Below are positions 46,670 through 57,006 of a stretch of DNA of 64,000 nucleotides, piece after piece. How positions within the stretch are numbered: the stretch's first letter is position 1; every line of letters starts with the position of its first letter. Origin of the DNA: Acetobacter oryzifermentans (GTDB lineage Bacteria > Pseudomonadota > Alphaproteobacteria > Acetobacterales > Acetobacteraceae); NCBI RefSeq assembly GCF_001628715.1, contig NZ_CP011120.1, forward strand, positions 2,735,489 through 2,799,488, written 5' to 3'. Below the pieces are notes generated by a model. The model had not been told where the DNA came from. It did not search any database and was given only the letters and a program-made list of their open reading frames with translations. The position numbers and the translations under genes were made by a program.

Positions 46670-47044
46670 ATGGCTGTAACAGGTAGAGGGCCATATGACC
46701 CGCAAAATGTTTTTGCAAAAATCCTTCGCGGTGAAATCCCCTGCAAAGCTATTTTTGAGAACGAATGGGTTCTGGCATTTTATGATATCGCGCCCAAGGC
46801 ACCTGTTCATGTTTTGATTATTCCCAAAAACCCTTATGTTTCCTTTATGGATTTCAGCCAAACAGCACCCGCAGAAGAAATTGCAGGTGTTATGCGTGCT
46901 ACAGGCCAGATTGCGCTTGATCTTGGATTGGAAGAAAACGGCTATCGGTTGATTACGAATGCGGGCCTCCATAGTGGGCAGGAAGTGCCTCACTTCCACA
47001 TACATCTTCTTGGTGGAAAAGCATTGCCAGCCTTTCCGGCCTGA
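46670..47044 (+). CDS. HIT-family (HinT-like) nucleotide hydrolase
   Basis: Histidine-triad protein that splits nucleotide phosphoramidates. The 124 residues include NVFAKILRGEIPCKAIFE at the start, HVLIIPKNPYVSF, and the triad HFHIHLLGG at residues 108-116. AAGGAATAATC precedes the ATG. hisE-HIT adjacency is common in alphaproteobacteria and reflects co-transcription rather than a known pathway link. Confidence 0.95.
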   Translation: MAVTGRGPYDPQNVFAKILRGEIPCKAIFENEWVLAFYDIAPKAPVHVLIIPKNPYVSFMDFSQTAPAEEIAGVMRATGQIALDLGLEENGYRLITNAGLHSGQEVPHFHIHLLGGKALPAFPA

Positions 47045-47077
47045 TCTTTTGTTTCTTATCCAGACGGACATATCCCT

Positions 47078-47674
47078 ATGACACCCATGGACATGCTTTT
47101 ATCCCGTGCATCAACGGATCATCTTCAGGCTCCGGCACCATCTGAAGCGCAAATGGCCGAGGTTTTAGCTACCGCTATGCGGGCTCCAGATCACGGAAAG
47201 CTACGTCCATGGCGCTATGTTATTGTAAAAGATGATGCACGTTCGCTACTGGCTGAGCGTATTGTTACCAGTATGGTTCGACTTGACCCGGACGTACCCG
47301 AATTTAAAAAAGAAAAGCGCCTTAAAAGATTTTCCACAATTCCCATGACACTCGTTTTGGGCATGCACCTACGTCCAGGACATAAAATTCCTTTATGGGA
47401 ACAGGAAATGACTGTAGCCGCAGGCGCCATGAACATCCTGAATGCATTGCATGCATTAGGATTTGGTGCTGTTTGGGTTTCTGGTGATGTTGTGAATGAC
47501 CCTGTTCTTGCTAAAGAACTCGGCTTTCCTGCACCCCATAAATTAGCAGGTTTTTTGTTTATCGGCACGCCAGATGCACCGCTTCCCACACCCAAGCGCC
47601 CAAACCCGGCTGAGTTTACAGCTACATGGCAAGGTCAGCCGGTAAATTTTGCAGCTGATGGAAAAACACCATGA
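47078..47674 (+). CDS. Nitroreductase family protein (YdjA-like)
   Basis: FMN-dependent oxidoreductase of the small nitroreductase group. The 198 residues show ATAMRAPDHGKLRPWRYVIV (FMN-binding Arg/Asp region), FSTIPMTLVLGM, MNILNALHALGFGAVWVSGD and LGFPAPHKLAGFLFIG, typical of YdjA. The substrate is unknown. Its stop overlaps the start of the next gene by 4 bp (ATGA). Confidence 0.9.
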   Translation: MTPMDMLLSRASTDHLQAPAPSEAQMAEVLATAMRAPDHGKLRPWRYVIVKDDARSLLAERIVTSMVRLDPDVPEFKKEKRLKRFSTIPMTLVLGMHLRPGHKIPLWEQEMTVAAGAMNILNALHALGFGAVWVSGDVVNDPVLAKELGFPAPHKLAGFLFIGTPDAPLPTPKRPNPAEFTATWQGQPVNFAADGKTP

Positions 47675-48855
47675 CACATATAACAGACGCCGTTGTTATT
47701 GGTGGTGGTCCGGTTGGGTTGGCAACAGCCCTTTCATTGGAAAAAGCCGGCCTTTCTGTAACCGTACTAGAACGTTCTCCACTCCCTGTATGGGAAGAAC
47801 CTTCCTTTGATGGGCGGGAAATAGCCCTTACGCATTATTCTATGCGTATTCTTAAAGAATGCGAAGCATGGGATCATATCCCGCAAAGCGTTATCTGCCC
47901 CTTACGGGAAGCGCATGTGGAAACAGGACGTTTTCGCCATCCGCTTACATTTGATACAAATGGGCGTGGAGAAGAAGCTCTCGGCTGGCTCGTTTCCAAC
48001 AACCACATTCGGCGTGCCCTCTTTGCCGCAGCAAGCGAGAAAGAACGTATTCACCTACAGCCACACACCAGCGTAGAAACAGTAAGGCAAGGCCAAGATT
48101 ATGCCGCCGTCCATCACTCAGGCGGACAAATCAAGGCGCGCCTTGTCGTTGGAGCTGATGGTCGCTTTTCTCCTACGCGCAGGCGCGCAGGTATTGGCGC
48201 TATTGTGCATGATTTCCACAAATCCATGCTGGTTTGCCGCATGGCGCATGAATCTCCCCATCACAACATCGCCCTGCAATGGTTTGATGAAGGACAGACG
48301 ATAGCTTTGCTGCCAGTGAATGGCATGGCGTCCTCTTTGGTTCTTACGCTTCCTGCAAACGAAATACAGCGCCTGCTCGCAACACCGCGCGATGAATTCA
48401 ATGCGGAAATTACCCAACGTGTTGGGGCTAGATTAGGACAAATGCGCCTTGTCAGCACACGCCATGCTTATCCACTTAAGGGTGTATATGCGCATCGCTT
48501 TGTAGGTCGGCGTTTAGCTTTGGTTGGAGATGCCGCCGTGGGGATGCATCCCATCACAGCACACGGTTTCAACCTGGGGTTGAAGGGGCAAGAAACGCTG
48601 GCACAATGCATTGGCGCAGCCTTTAACGCTCAGGCAGATGCCGGGAATGCACGCGCCTTGCAGCAGTATGAACGGCAACATAGGCGTGCAACTGCTTTGC
48701 TATTTGCCGGCACGAATGGCATAGCCTCCCTTTACACGCATGATGCGTTGCCATTTAAACCCATTAGGCAAGCGTGTATCCGGCTGGCAGACAGGTTTAC
48801 GCCCTTTAAACAGGCAGTCACTACGCTTCTGATGGATAAAAAAACAACGGCTTGA
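47671..48855 (+). CDS. ubiM: FAD-dependent ubiquinone-biosynthesis hydroxylase, UbiM-like
   Basis: Class A flavin monooxygenase of the UbiH/COQ6 family. The dinucleotide motif VVIGGGPVGLATALSLEKAG is at residues 8-27, the second motif VVGADGRFSPTRR near 150-165, and the FAD ribityl motif LVGDAAVGMHPITAHGFNLGL near 285-307. The segment PSFDGREIALTHYS followed by LGWLVSNNHIRRALF is like the UbiM subgroup, which can hydroxylate several ring positions; UbiF/UbiH/UbiL cannot be fully excluded. It has 394 residues. Ubiquinone-9/10 is the respiratory quinone of this group of bacteria. Confidence 0.75.
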   Translation: MTHITDAVVIGGGPVGLATALSLEKAGLSVTVLERSPLPVWEEPSFDGREIALTHYSMRILKECEAWDHIPQSVICPLREAHVETGRFRHPLTFDTNGRGEEALGWLVSNNHIRRALFAAASEKERIHLQPHTSVETVRQGQDYAAVHHSGGQIKARLVVGADGRFSPTRRRAGIGAIVHDFHKSMLVCRMAHESPHHNIALQWFDEGQTIALLPVNGMASSLVLTLPANEIQRLLATPRDEFNAEITQRVGARLGQMRLVSTRHAYPLKGVYAHRFVGRRLALVGDAAVGMHPITAHGFNLGLKGQETLAQCIGAAFNAQADAGNARALQQYERQHRRATALLFAGTNGIASLYTHDALPFKPIRQACIRLADRFTPFKQAVTTLLMDKKTTA

Positions 48856-48860
48856 TTGTA

Positions 48861-48890
48861 AAAAGGCAGCCTAATTAGAGGCTGCCTTTT
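48861..48890. terminator. Bidirectional terminator overlapping the DUF4186-type gene end
   Basis: AAAAGGCAGCCT and AGGCTGCCTTTT form a 12-bp stem with a 6-nt loop. The hairpin lies between convergent genes and includes the last codons of the minus-strand gene. Confidence 0.88.
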
Positions 48891-49315
48891 TTATTTTCAC
48901 GTTCTAATTCACGTTCCAGCCACCCCATAATAACAGCAAGCACATAGGTCTGCTGTATTGGAGAAAGAGGCTGATGTTTTACGAAACCATGCCATTTTTC
49001 CAAGCATGATCTACAACACGTGCCCGTAGCATGTTGCGCTACAAAAACAGGATGACCCTTCCATGGAGTTTGTTTGCCATCTTTTTTCGGATTTGCCGGA
49101 GCAAGGCGCCGAGCAATAAAGTCTCGTCCATGTTCAGCCACCACAGGCAAGCCTTTGTCTGTCAGATATGTCATATCCTGACAGTTTAAGTGAAACCTAC
49201 TCCGAAAAGATGACCTTGCAAGCCGCCCCCACAAAGCGTCTGATACCGCAGGAAGCCTTTGCTCCTGCGGAAAAAGCTCACCCTGCTGCACTATTATGGT
49301 GTTCCTGAAAAGCAA
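48875..49315 (-). CDS. DUF4186-type protein (146 aa)
   Basis: Matches my recollection of the DUF4186 family: FRSRFHLNCQDMTYLTDKG, HGRDFIARRLAPANPKKDGKQTPWKGHPVFVAQHATGTCC and SCLEKWHGF are the conserved blocks, and the Cys-rich TCCRSCLEKWH might bind a metal. Function is unknown. No signal peptide. The last codons are part of the shared terminator. It is followed upstream by the PsiE-like gene only 23 bp away, so the two may be co-transcribed. Confidence 0.8.
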   Translation of the reverse strand: MLFRNTIIVQQGELFPQEQRLPAVSDALWGRLARSSFRSRFHLNCQDMTYLTDKGLPVVAEHGRDFIARRLAPANPKKDGKQTPWKGHPVFVAQHATGTCCRSCLEKWHGFVKHQPLSPIQQTYVLAVIMGWLERELERENKKGSL

Positions 49316-49338
49316 AATACAACATTACAACAATGTGG

Positions 49339-49893
49339 CTATTGCTCATCTGTTTTTACAGGGGGAACAGGTGCCTGTGCAATGAGCTCCCCCTTACCAG
49401 TTGCAACACGAATATCTTGTTCACGGATCAACCAGTAAACAACACCCAAGGCCAAAACAGCCGCAGAAAACGCCAGCATCTCAGCAGGCCTTACTTCGTG
49501 CAGATCCAGAATAATAAACTTACGAGAAACAGCCAGAAGCGCAATGAGCACAATTGTACGTACACGCACCACATCCCGACTATGCGACAAACTGATACGC
49601 AGCGAACTTTTAAACTCCAGAGCAATAATCACCGTAAAAATATTGCCAAACACTTCCTGAAAAGCTGGCATGTTTGAAGCATCTATTTGTGATGACATCA
49701 CCAGATACCAAACTTCCTTGGTAAGGTGCCATGTTGCAATGGTTGTAATAACCATGATCAGGCCAGTAAGAACCAGCATGATCAGAAGTTCAAATCCTTC
49801 ATAAAGATTCATCTCGAAAAAGCTTTTCCGCAACCGCGATGCTTCACGAGAAAAAGGATCTTGTGATATCTGATTATGATCTGGACTGCTCAT
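49339..49893 (-). CDS. PsiE-like phosphate-starvation-inducible membrane protein
   Basis: Multi-pass inner-membrane protein of 184 residues with four predicted helices: near 32-54 (ELLIMLVLTGLIMVITTIATW), 85-100, 118-130 and 141-160. The pattern (VFGNIFTVIIALEFKSSLRISL, then RTIVLIALLAVSRKFIILDL) is like the PsiE family. E. coli PsiE is under PhoB and Crp control, but no Pho box was recognised here and its function is not known. Confidence 0.75.
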   Translation of the reverse strand: MSSPDHNQISQDPFSREASRLRKSFFEMNLYEGFELLIMLVLTGLIMVITTIATWHLTKEVWYLVMSSQIDASNMPAFQEVFGNIFTVIIALEFKSSLRISLSHSRDVVRVRTIVLIALLAVSRKFIILDLHEVRPAEMLAFSAAVLALGVVYWLIREQDIRVATGKGELIAQAPVPPVKTDEQ

Positions 49894-50100
49894 GTTTCTC
49901 TATACGTTTGGTAAAAAAGGATTTGCACTTCCTATCAGAATATTCTGAAGAAGTTTCAGTTATGATGATTATTCCCTTTTTTAACTTAATCCCAGAGGCT
50001 TCCATAAGGCGAGGAGCGTGAAATCCTCCCTTCGGTAAAACACATTCATCCTATGATAAGCCAGATACGCTTTCTGTTGTGGTCAAATAAATGATCGATA

Positions 50101-50796
50101 TCAGGGCACAGACTCGCTGGCATTATGAGCGTAAGTGTATATGCCGCCACGATATAGGGCGCGCTGATAAGCCGGACGGTTATGAATACGATGCAAGAAG
50201 CCTCTTACATGAGGCCGATTGTCTGTTGCTCCAGCACGTGCGGCTGCCGCCTCCAGAGGAAAACTCATCTGGATATCTGCTGCGGTAAAGTTATTCCCAG
50301 CAAACCATTCATTTTCAGACAGGCTATGTTCCCAATAATCCATATGCAATTTGAGCTGCGGATTTATAAACTGTACCTGCGCTCCTTTTGAAATCAGAAA
50401 AGCAAACGGGCGGAAAGGTAAAGGCGCCTGTTTGGGCAGCATACCGAATATCAATTTGAGTAAGAGCGGTGGCATGGCAGACCCTTCCGCATAATGCAGC
50501 CAGTATATGAAGCGGATATATTCGGGTGTGTCACACGCCGGTGCTAGTCGGCCATGACCGTATTTATTGATAACGTATTCGATAATCGCTCCGCTTTCTG
50601 CCAGCGTTACGTTCCCATCCGTATCTGTTATGACCGGAGCCTTGCCCAATGGATGAATGGCTTGCAGGGATTTGGGGGCCATCATGGTTTTAGGATCGCG
50701 TTTGTAAAACTGGATATCGTAGGGAAGTTCCAGCTCTTCCAACAGCCACAGCACCCGTTGTGAACGGGAATTATCCAGATGATGCACGGTTATCAT
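50101..50796 (-). CDS. Glutathione S-transferase family protein
   Basis: Cytosolic detoxification-type GST of 231 residues. The thioredoxin-like N-domain (1-80) has SRSQRVLWLLEELELPYDI with the Ser/Arg activation region, HPLGKAPVI (cis-Pro loop) and LAESGAIIEYV. The helical C-domain includes NEWFAGNNFTAADIQMSFPLEA, the N-capping box of the hydrophobic core. Substrate unknown. Monocistronic, with a 200-bp gap to the PsiE-like gene. Confidence 0.92.
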   Translation of the reverse strand: MITVHHLDNSRSQRVLWLLEELELPYDIQFYKRDPKTMMAPKSLQAIHPLGKAPVITDTDGNVTLAESGAIIEYVINKYGHGRLAPACDTPEYIRFIYWLHYAEGSAMPPLLLKLIFGMLPKQAPLPFRPFAFLISKGAQVQFINPQLKLHMDYWEHSLSENEWFAGNNFTAADIQMSFPLEAAAARAGATDNRPHVRGFLHRIHNRPAYQRALYRGGIYTYAHNASESVP

Positions 50797-51176
50797 TACA
50801 TGCGGCCCTTCTTTTAACTGAGATAAATCTCCCGCCCAGCCTTATCCGTCCTGATAGACTGGTTATGGCGTATAAGCCTTGGGGCAGAACTGCTTATCAG
50901 CTAAAAGAAGAATTTTTGAACTTTAGTTCCCGTGTGCCAACCGAGTAAAGCAAGAATAATGGCAACATCCATTCCTTGCTTTCCCCTTTGCTATAAAAAC
51001 ACGTGGAAACTCTTGATAATAGAGGAACAAACCGCGCAAGCCGCTACAGGCAAAAAAAACCTCCAGCCCTGCCAGCAATAGGCACTATCTGTTTCAAATA
51101 ACTGCGGATTGAACTCGGAAGGCTGGATTGCTTGCCAGCCTTACACTTAAAAACCACCAAAAATTTTAGAAAAGAT
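50797..51176. other. Gap between GST gene and tRNA-Lys
   Basis: About 380 bases with no credible gene. The only structure seen is AAGGCTGG (51119-51126) with CCAGCCTT (51135-51142), an 8-bp hairpin located 35 nt past the 3' end of tRNA-Lys on the minus strand; it lacks a T-run. Confidence 0.5.
51119..51142 (-). terminator. Possible tRNA-Lys terminator hairpin
   Basis: An 8-bp perfect stem with an 8-nt loop downstream of tRNA-Lys. No T-run, hence low confidence. Confidence 0.35.
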
Positions 51177-51252
<76 letters not shown>

Positions 51253-51321
51253 TTACAGCATATAACTGCTGAAGTGAGGCAGTTTTTACCACCTCTAAAT
51301 CATTAAGACAAGTCTGAAAAT

Positions 51322-52245
51322 TCAGGTTTTTAACATAGCCAGCACAGCATCCAGCTGATCCAGGCTTTTGTAATGAATTTGCAAAGAGCCACCTTTGCGT
51401 CCATCAAAATGAACGTGCACCTTAAGCCCTAAGCGCGTGCCCAAATCCCGCTCTAAGGCAGAAATTTCGGGATCTTTCATCACTTTAGGTTCTTTGGTTT
51501 CAACTTTTGTATTTTTTGCCTGCTCAAGGGCTTTCTGAACCAAAGCCTCTGTTTGCCGTACAGATAACCCTTTGGAAATAACCTCTGCTGCGGCCTGTAT
51601 GGGGTCTGGATGCGCTAGCAACGCACGCGCATGCCCAGCAGAAAGGGTGCCCTTTTTAAGCTCCTGCCGCAGCACATCAGGCAAACGCAACAAACGCAGC
51701 GTATTGGCAACATGGGGGCGAGATTTGCCTATAGCTTTTGCCAGTTCATCCTGGGTCAGGCTATATTCTTCCATCAGTCGGCTAAAACCTTCAGCTTCTT
51801 CAACCGGGTTCAGATCTGCTCGCTGGAGATTTTCAACCAGAGCAGCTGCCATAGCATCTGCTTCTGAGAGATTCCTGACATGCACAGGCACATCATGGCA
51901 CTGCGCCAACTGTGCAGCACGCCAGCGACGTTCCCCCGCAATAATCTGATAATGGCCCGTTTTATGAGGGTCTGGCCGCACCAGAATAGGCTGGAGAATA
52001 CCCCGCTCCCGGATAGATTCAGCCAGTTCCTGTAATGCTTCTGGCTCCATATCCTGACGTGGCTGAAAAGGCCCTGGCGCCAGAACCTCAATCGGTAATG
52101 AGCTTGCTGTAGGCGCAGCCTTACTGGCGGATTTATTAGCAGAAGATGCAGGGTCATCTACAGAAGCGACATCACCCAGCAACGCAGCCAATCCACGCCC
52201 AAGCTTAGGACGAGCGGAAGATTTACGTGATGATTGACCACTCAT
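51322..52245 (-). CDS. parB: Chromosome-partitioning protein ParB
   Basis: CTP-dependent DNA clamp that loads at parS and spreads to form the segregation complex. The 307 residues contain the N-terminal CTPase core ([21 protein letters not shown] and [11 protein letters not shown] near 95-115), a helix-turn-helix ([24 protein letters not shown] near 165-190) and the C-terminal dimer domain. It starts within the parA stop (4-bp overlap). Two parS sites lie within 4 kb (53587, 55941). Confidence 0.97.
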   Translation of the reverse strand: MSGQSSRKSSARPKLGRGLAALLGDVASVDDPASSANKSASKAAPTASSLPIEVLAPGPFQPRQDMEPEALQELAESIRERGILQPILVRPDPHKTGHYQIIAGERRWRAAQLAQCHDVPVHVRNLSEADAMAAALVENLQRADLNPVEEAEGFSRLMEEYSLTQDELAKAIGKSRPHVANTLRLLRLPDVLRQELKKGTLSAGHARALLAHPDPIQAAAEVISKGLSVRQTEALVQKALEQAKNTKVETKEPKVMKDPEISALERDLGTRLGLKVHVHFDGRKGGSLQIHYKSLDQLDAVLAMLKT

Positions 52246-53039
52246 GATACCGATGCCCTCTTCATGACTTCTGCTGCCAATGCCTGATAAGCGGTTGTTC
52301 CACTGGCTCTGGAATCATACAGCATAACAGGCTGACCATGGCTTTGGGCTTCTGAAATACGAATATTACGTGGGATAACCGTTTCCAGCACATCTTTACC
52401 AAAGAAGCTTCGCGCATCCGCAGCCACAAGCTCAGACAAATTATTTCGTCTGTCATACATGGTCAGCACAATGCCTGCCATTTTCAGTTCTGGGTTCAGG
52501 TTTTTCTGCACCCGCCCAATGGTCTTTACCAGATGCCCCAAGCCTTCCAACGCAAAGAACTCACACTGTAGCGGAGCCAGCACACCATCTGCCGCCACAA
52601 AAGAATTCAGCGTCAGAAGCCCAAGGCTTGGGGGACAATCTATAATCACAAAATCCACAGTCTCGCGCAGAGGTTCCAATGCCGTGCGTAATCTGGTTTC
52701 TCGGTGCTCAGCATCCACCAATTCAATCTCAGCACCAACCAGTTCTGTATTGGCCGCGATAACTGAAAGATTTTCAATCTCGGTAGGCTGTAAAAGATCA
52801 TCCGCGACTTTTTCATGCATTAGAAGCGCATAAGAGCCACCTTTGCGGGAATCATAATCAACTCCCAAACCCGTTGAAGCATTCCCCTGAGGGTCCATAT
52901 CCAGAAGCACAACTTTAGCGCCATCGGCCGCCAGAGATGCTGCCAGATTAATGGCGGTAGTGGTTTTGCCTACGCCCCCTTTCTGGTTTGCAACAGCAAA
53001 AACGTGGCAGGCTTTCCCGCTTTTCTTAACCTTAGACAC
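52242..53039 (-). CDS. parA: Chromosome-partitioning ATPase ParA
   Basis: Deviant-Walker ATPase that pulls the ParB-parS complex across the nucleoid. The P-loop [21 protein letters not shown] lies near residues 16-36, with the signature Lys. The switch regions [15 protein letters not shown] and [16 protein letters not shown] follow. The 265-residue length is normal. Overlaps: 8 bp with rsmG upstream and 4 bp with parB downstream. Confidence 0.97.
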   Translation of the reverse strand: MSKVKKSGKACHVFAVANQKGGVGKTTTAINLAASLAADGAKVVLLDMDPQGNASTGLGVDYDSRKGGSYALLMHEKVADDLLQPTEIENLSVIAANTELVGAEIELVDAEHRETRLRTALEPLRETVDFVIIDCPPSLGLLTLNSFVAADGVLAPLQCEFFALEGLGHLVKTIGRVQKNLNPELKMAGIVLTMYDRRNNLSELVAADARSFFGKDVLETVIPRNIRISEAQSHGQPVMLYDSRASGTTAYQALAAEVMKRASVS

Positions 53040-53628
53040 GATTAAAATTTCTCACTTCCAGAATCATACCATCAGAACTTGTCTGGCTTGGATATGTTTG
53101 CACATCCATTTGCCAAACCTGTTCCGCTTCTTGGATTTCCTGCACAGCCTGTTGCCCCTTAAGAAAAACAGCTTTTCCTTTTGGTTGTAACAGCGGGTGC
53201 GCCCACTCCAAAAGTTTAACCAACGGGGCCAAGGCCCGCGCTGTTACTACAGGCGCAGGCTGAACTTTTACACTTTCAAGCCTGCATGGCAAAACTTCCA
53301 AATCCGTTTGGGTAAGCCGCGCGGCTTCACGCAAAAAAGCAGCCTTCCTTTGATCCGATTCAATCAATACCCCAGGTATTCCTGTGGCAATCCCTACCAC
53401 AACAGCCGGGAATCCACCCCCAGAGCCCATATCAATAAATCGGCTCTGGCCTTGTATCAAAGGAACAAGTTGAAGACTATCCAGAACATGCCGGCTCCAG
53501 ACATTCTCAATATCCTTGGAAGAAACAAGGTTGATACGAGGGTTCCACTTTTCCAGAAGGCTCACAAAGGCAGAAAGTCTTTCTTCTGTTTCACGTGAAA
53601 CATGAACACCCTCAGGCCACTTGTGCAT
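53032..53628 (-). CDS. rsmG: 16S rRNA G527 methyltransferase RsmG (GidB)
   Basis: SAM-dependent N7-methylation of G527 in 16S rRNA; loss gives mild streptomycin resistance in several bacteria. The SAM motif [17 protein letters not shown] is near 64-80, preceded by [24 protein letters not shown]. It has 198 residues. The codons for VSRET near the start contain a perfect parS palindrome. It overlaps mnmG by 17 bp and parA by 8 bp. Confidence 0.96.
   Translation of the reverse strand: MHKWPEGVHVSRETEERLSAFVSLLEKWNPRINLVSSKDIENVWSRHVLDSLQLVPLIQGQSRFIDMGSGGGFPAVVVGIATGIPGVLIESDQRKAAFLREAARLTQTDLEVLPCRLESVKVQPAPVVTARALAPLVKLLEWAHPLLQPKGKAVFLKGQQAVQEIQEAEQVWQMDVQTYPSQTSSDGMILEVRNFNRV
53587..53602. 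promoter_or_regulatory. parS centromere site (perfect 16-bp palindrome)
   Basis: TGTTTCACGTGAAACA is identical to the canonical bacterial parS consensus and lies within the first codons of rsmG. ParB nucleates on such sites; the ParA and ParB genes are immediately adjacent. Confidence 0.93.
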
Positions 53629-55492
53629 GGTGCTGCCCTTTTTTGAGATAAGCCAAAACAGCCATAAGGGCAGAAGGGGTTATGCCCGGTATACGTTGTG
53701 CAGCACCAAAGCTTTCAGGGCGTGCCTGCTCTAACCTTTCCTGCATTTCTGCACTCAGGCCACCTATTTTTCTAAAATCCATATCTTGAGGGAAGCGAAT
53801 TTCTGTTTCTGCCTCAAGCTGTTTAATCTCGCGCTTCTGCCTTACCAGATAGCCGCTATAACGTGCTTCTGTCCTTACATAACTGCGCGCACGTTCAGAA
53901 TACTCCTGCACCCAAGGTGCCAAGGCTTCTATAGTATTTTCAGGAACTGCCTGCCCGATAACTTCCAAAAGATTTCTGCGGCGGCCATCCTGCGCTACTT
54001 TAATACCAACCTGAGCAAGTGCTTGTGGTGGCCAACTTTCTGATTCTGCTTTTTGAGTCAATTGTTCTATCTCGCGCATATCTCTCGCAAAGGCTTCACG
54101 CCTCTCTGCACCGATACACCCCCAATCCAACCCTATTGGAGTTAAACGTACATCTGCATTATCAGCCCGCAATGTCAGACGATATTCAGCACGCGATGTA
54201 AACATACGGTAAGGTTCACTCACCCCTTGCGTGGTTAAATCATCAATCATGACACCCAAATAGGCTTTGCCACGATCAAGGCTAACAGCCTGCTGCCCCC
54301 CTGCTCTTCTTGCCGCATTTACCCCAGCAAGAAGCCCCTGAGCACCGGCTTCTTCATACCCTGTGGTGCCGTTAATCTGGCCCGCCAAGAATAAATTAGG
54401 GCACTTTTTAAGTTCCAAAGAAACCGTTAGTTCACGCGGGTCAACGTAATCGTATTCTACAGCGTAACCATATTGCGCAATAACCGCCTTCTCCAACCCT
54501 GGAATGGAGTGGATCATGGCATCCTGCACATCTGCTGGCAGGCTGGTTGAAATACCATTGGGGTAAACGAGATCTCCCCCTTCGTGATCAGGAAGTGCTT
54601 CAGGCTCTAGAAAAATCTGATGCCCTGTTTTTTCTGAAAACCGCACAACCTTATCTTCAATAGAAGGGCAATATCGCGGCCCGCGGCCTGAAATAGCTCC
54701 GCCATACACGGCAGACAGATGCAAATGCTCCCTGATAATATCGTGGGTTTTTGGAACTGTTGTCGTTATGCCACACACCATTTGCGGATTTGTGATAGAT
54801 GCCGTCAATCGGCTAAATGGTTCGGGGGATGTATCCCCCCTGTCAACAGCAAGAGATGTCCAATCTATTGTATCGCGCTTGAGGCGTGCTGGCGTTCCGG
54901 TTTTCAAACGCGCAATTCGCAAGCCCAGTTTTTTTAACCGCGATGCTAATGCAACCGAAGGTTGTTCTCCAATCCGCCCCGCCGGCTGGCTTTTATGTCC
55001 AATATGAATAACTCCATCTAGGAACGTACCTGTTGTTAAAACAACAGCACCAGCAGCCCATTGGCGGCCATCCTCACAGGCAACACCAGCAACGCGGTTT
55101 TGATCATCACAAATCAGATCTGTTACAGCGGCTTCTTCAATATCAAGCCCTGCTGTGTCCGCCAAAATATCCTGCACAGCTTGACGGTATAAAAGACGAT
55201 CTGCCTGAGCCCGTGGCCCCTGCACAGCAGGCCCCTTGGAGCGATTAAGAAGTTTAAAGTGAATACCGGCCCTATCTGCCGCCCGTGCCATAACACCATC
55301 CAGCGCATCAATTTCACGCACCAGATGGCCCTTCCCTATACCGCCTATGGCAGGGTTACAGGACATGGCGCCAACCGTATTTTTATGGTGCGTCAACAAA
55401 AGCGTTTTGGCACCACAACGCGCAGCAGCGGCAGCGGCCTCGCATCCAGCATGGCCTCCCCCTACCACAATAACATCGTAAGCCTTGTTCAT
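53612..55492 (-). CDS. mnmG: tRNA U34 modification enzyme MnmG (GidA), FAD-dependent
   Basis: With MnmE makes 5-carboxymethylaminomethyl-uridine at wobble U34 of tRNAs reading split boxes. The FAD motif [20 protein letters not shown] lies at residues 5-24, followed by [24 protein letters not shown], the Cys pair region, the LKTGTPARL loop and [16 protein letters not shown]. The C-terminal helical domain binds MnmE and tRNA. ATG 55492 ([11 protein letters not shown]) is favoured; an ATG six codons upstream is open. About 626 residues. It is 21 bp downstream of mnmE. Confidence 0.97.
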   Translation of the reverse strand: MNKAYDVIVVGGGHAGCEAAAAAARCGAKTLLLTHHKNTVGAMSCNPAIGGIGKGHLVREIDALDGVMARAADRAGIHFKLLNRSKGPAVQGPRAQADRLLYRQAVQDILADTAGLDIEEAAVTDLICDDQNRVAGVACEDGRQWAAGAVVLTTGTFLDGVIHIGHKSQPAGRIGEQPSVALASRLKKLGLRIARLKTGTPARLKRDTIDWTSLAVDRGDTSPEPFSRLTASITNPQMVCGITTTVPKTHDIIREHLHLSAVYGGAISGRGPRYCPSIEDKVVRFSEKTGHQIFLEPEALPDHEGGDLVYPNGISTSLPADVQDAMIHSIPGLEKAVIAQYGYAVEYDYVDPRELTVSLELKKCPNLFLAGQINGTTGYEEAGAQGLLAGVNAARRAGGQQAVSLDRGKAYLGVMIDDLTTQGVSEPYRMFTSRAEYRLTLRADNADVRLTPIGLDWGCIGAERREAFARDMREIEQLTQKAESESWPPQALAQVGIKVAQDGRRRNLLEVIGQAVPENTIEALAPWVQEYSERARSYVRTEARYSGYLVRQKREIKQLEAETEIRFPQDMDFRKIGGLSAEMQERLEQARPESFGAAQRIPGITPSALMAVLAYLKKGQHHAQVA

Positions 55493-55513
55493 TGCTTGCC
55501 CTTCCTGCACACC

Positions 55514-56845
55514 TTACTTTCCAATACAAAACTGGCCAAATATCGTATCCAGCAGATCTTCTACACCAACATGCCCGGTTAACCGTCCCAATGCCCGCAT
55601 AGCTAACCTTAGTTCTTCGCCGCGCAATTCTGGCCAGTCCTGCTGCAACGCAGCATGGAGGCATTGTACAGCCTCCTGCACACCAGCTTTGTGCCGCGCA
55701 CGTGTAAGAAGCGGTGCGCCTGATATAGATGCCGCCGTTAGTTCCTCAACTTTTCTTTGCAGAAAAGTGTAGAGTTCCGGCAGCCCTTCTCCTGTTTTCA
55801 AACTGATAGCACGAACATTCTTACCTTGAATGACTTTTGGAATTTCTCCGATATCAGCTTTGTTCCCTATCAAAACCGCATCGGGGAAAACATCATCCGG
55901 CGGCTCATTCGCTGGGAACATTTGTAACACACAGTCAGCCTGTTTCACGTGAAACAATGCGCGGCGTACCCCTTCAGCTTCAATTTCATCATCTGTTTCT
56001 CGCAAGCCTGCGGTATCAACAAATGTCACCTTTATCCCGGCAAGAATACAGGCTACCTCCAAAGCATCACGCGTTGTCCCAGCCTTGGAAGATACAATGG
56101 CGGTATCCCGTCCCGTAAGCCAATTTAACAAACTGCTTTTGCCTGCATTTGGTGGGCCAGTAATGGCAAATACCACCCCTTGCCGTATCCTCTCTCCATG
56201 TTCTCCATCAGCTATATGCTGTTGCATTTCAAACTGAAGTTTCTGAATTTCCTGATTGATGCCTTCTTCCACTTCAGACGGCAAACCTTCATCTGGAAAA
56301 TCTATAAGGGCTTCCTGAAAAGCGAGAACTTTTTTTAACCGCTCGGACCAGCCTGAATATAAATGGCTTAATGCACCATCTGCCTGCGCCAAAGCTAACT
56401 TTCTCTGTCCATCGGTTTCAGCGGCAACCAGATCAGCAATACCTTCGGCTTCAACCAAATCCATACGACCATTTACAAATGCTCGTCTTGTAAATTCACC
56501 GGGCTCCGCTGGGCGCGCGCCTAGCTGAACCAAAGCGTCGGAAACAGCACGAATAATAGCTGGCCCTGCATGCAGATGCAGTTCAAACCCATCTTCCCCT
56601 GTATAACTCTGCGGCCCGGGAAACCAGAGAACCAGTGCTTCATCTAGCAAGTCATCCTGAGCAGATGCGTTTTTCCAAATTTTGCGAAGAACCGCCTTAC
56701 GCGCTTCTGGCACCTTGCCACAAAGCTGTAAAAGAATATTACGGCTGCCTGCGCCACTCACACGCAAAACTGCAATTGCCGCACGCTCTATTCCTGTTGA
56801 AAGCGCAAAGATTGTATCTTCAGCCTGATACCCCAACGCGGCCAT
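55514..56845 (-). CDS. mnmE: tRNA modification GTPase MnmE (TrmE)
   Basis: GTPase partner of MnmG. The N-terminal tetrahydrofolate-binding domain starts near residue 8 ([21 protein letters not shown]). Helical segments flank the G domain (about 210-370) with [19 protein letters not shown] (G1), [13 protein letters not shown] (G3) and NKADI (G4). The C-terminus FGQFCIGK carries the essential Cys of the family. It has 443 residues. The codons for FHVKQ near 300 hold a second parS site. Confidence 0.97.
   Translation of the reverse strand: MAALGYQAEDTIFALSTGIERAAIAVLRVSGAGSRNILLQLCGKVPEARKAVLRKIWKNASAQDDLLDEALVLWFPGPQSYTGEDGFELHLHAGPAIIRAVSDALVQLGARPAEPGEFTRRAFVNGRMDLVEAEGIADLVAAETDGQRKLALAQADGALSHLYSGWSERLKKVLAFQEALIDFPDEGLPSEVEEGINQEIQKLQFEMQQHIADGEHGERIRQGVVFAITGPPNAGKSSLLNWLTGRDTAIVSSKAGTTRDALEVACILAGIKVTFVDTAGLRETDDEIEAEGVRRALFHVKQADCVLQMFPANEPPDDVFPDAVLIGNKADIGEIPKVIQGKNVRAISLKTGEGLPELYTFLQRKVEELTAASISGAPLLTRARHKAGVQEAVQCLHAALQQDWPELRGEELRLAMRALGRLTGHVGVEDLLDTIFGQFCIGK
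55941..55956. promoter_or_regulatory. parS centromere site (perfect 16-bp palindrome, second copy)
   Basis: TGTTTCACGTGAAACA within mnmE, 2.35 kb from the copy in rsmG and identical to it. Multiple parS sites close to the origin are usual. Confidence 0.93.
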
Positions 56846-57006
56846 CCTTCCCGTTATCGTATGCCTGTTTCTTCTTGCTGCTTCTAATGCAGTTTTTCAT
56901 GCAAACGTAGGGTTAAAAAATGATAGCCTCCCTCTTGCCCTCGTGATGAACACACTCCGCTCACACAACACCACAAGATTTTAAACAAAAGTAAGGTTAT
57001 CTTTTT

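Noticed and set aside
50866..50949. 27-codon frame (MAYKPWGRTAYQ...) after the GST gene
   Set aside because: No ribosome-binding site, no conservation evidence and too short to support.
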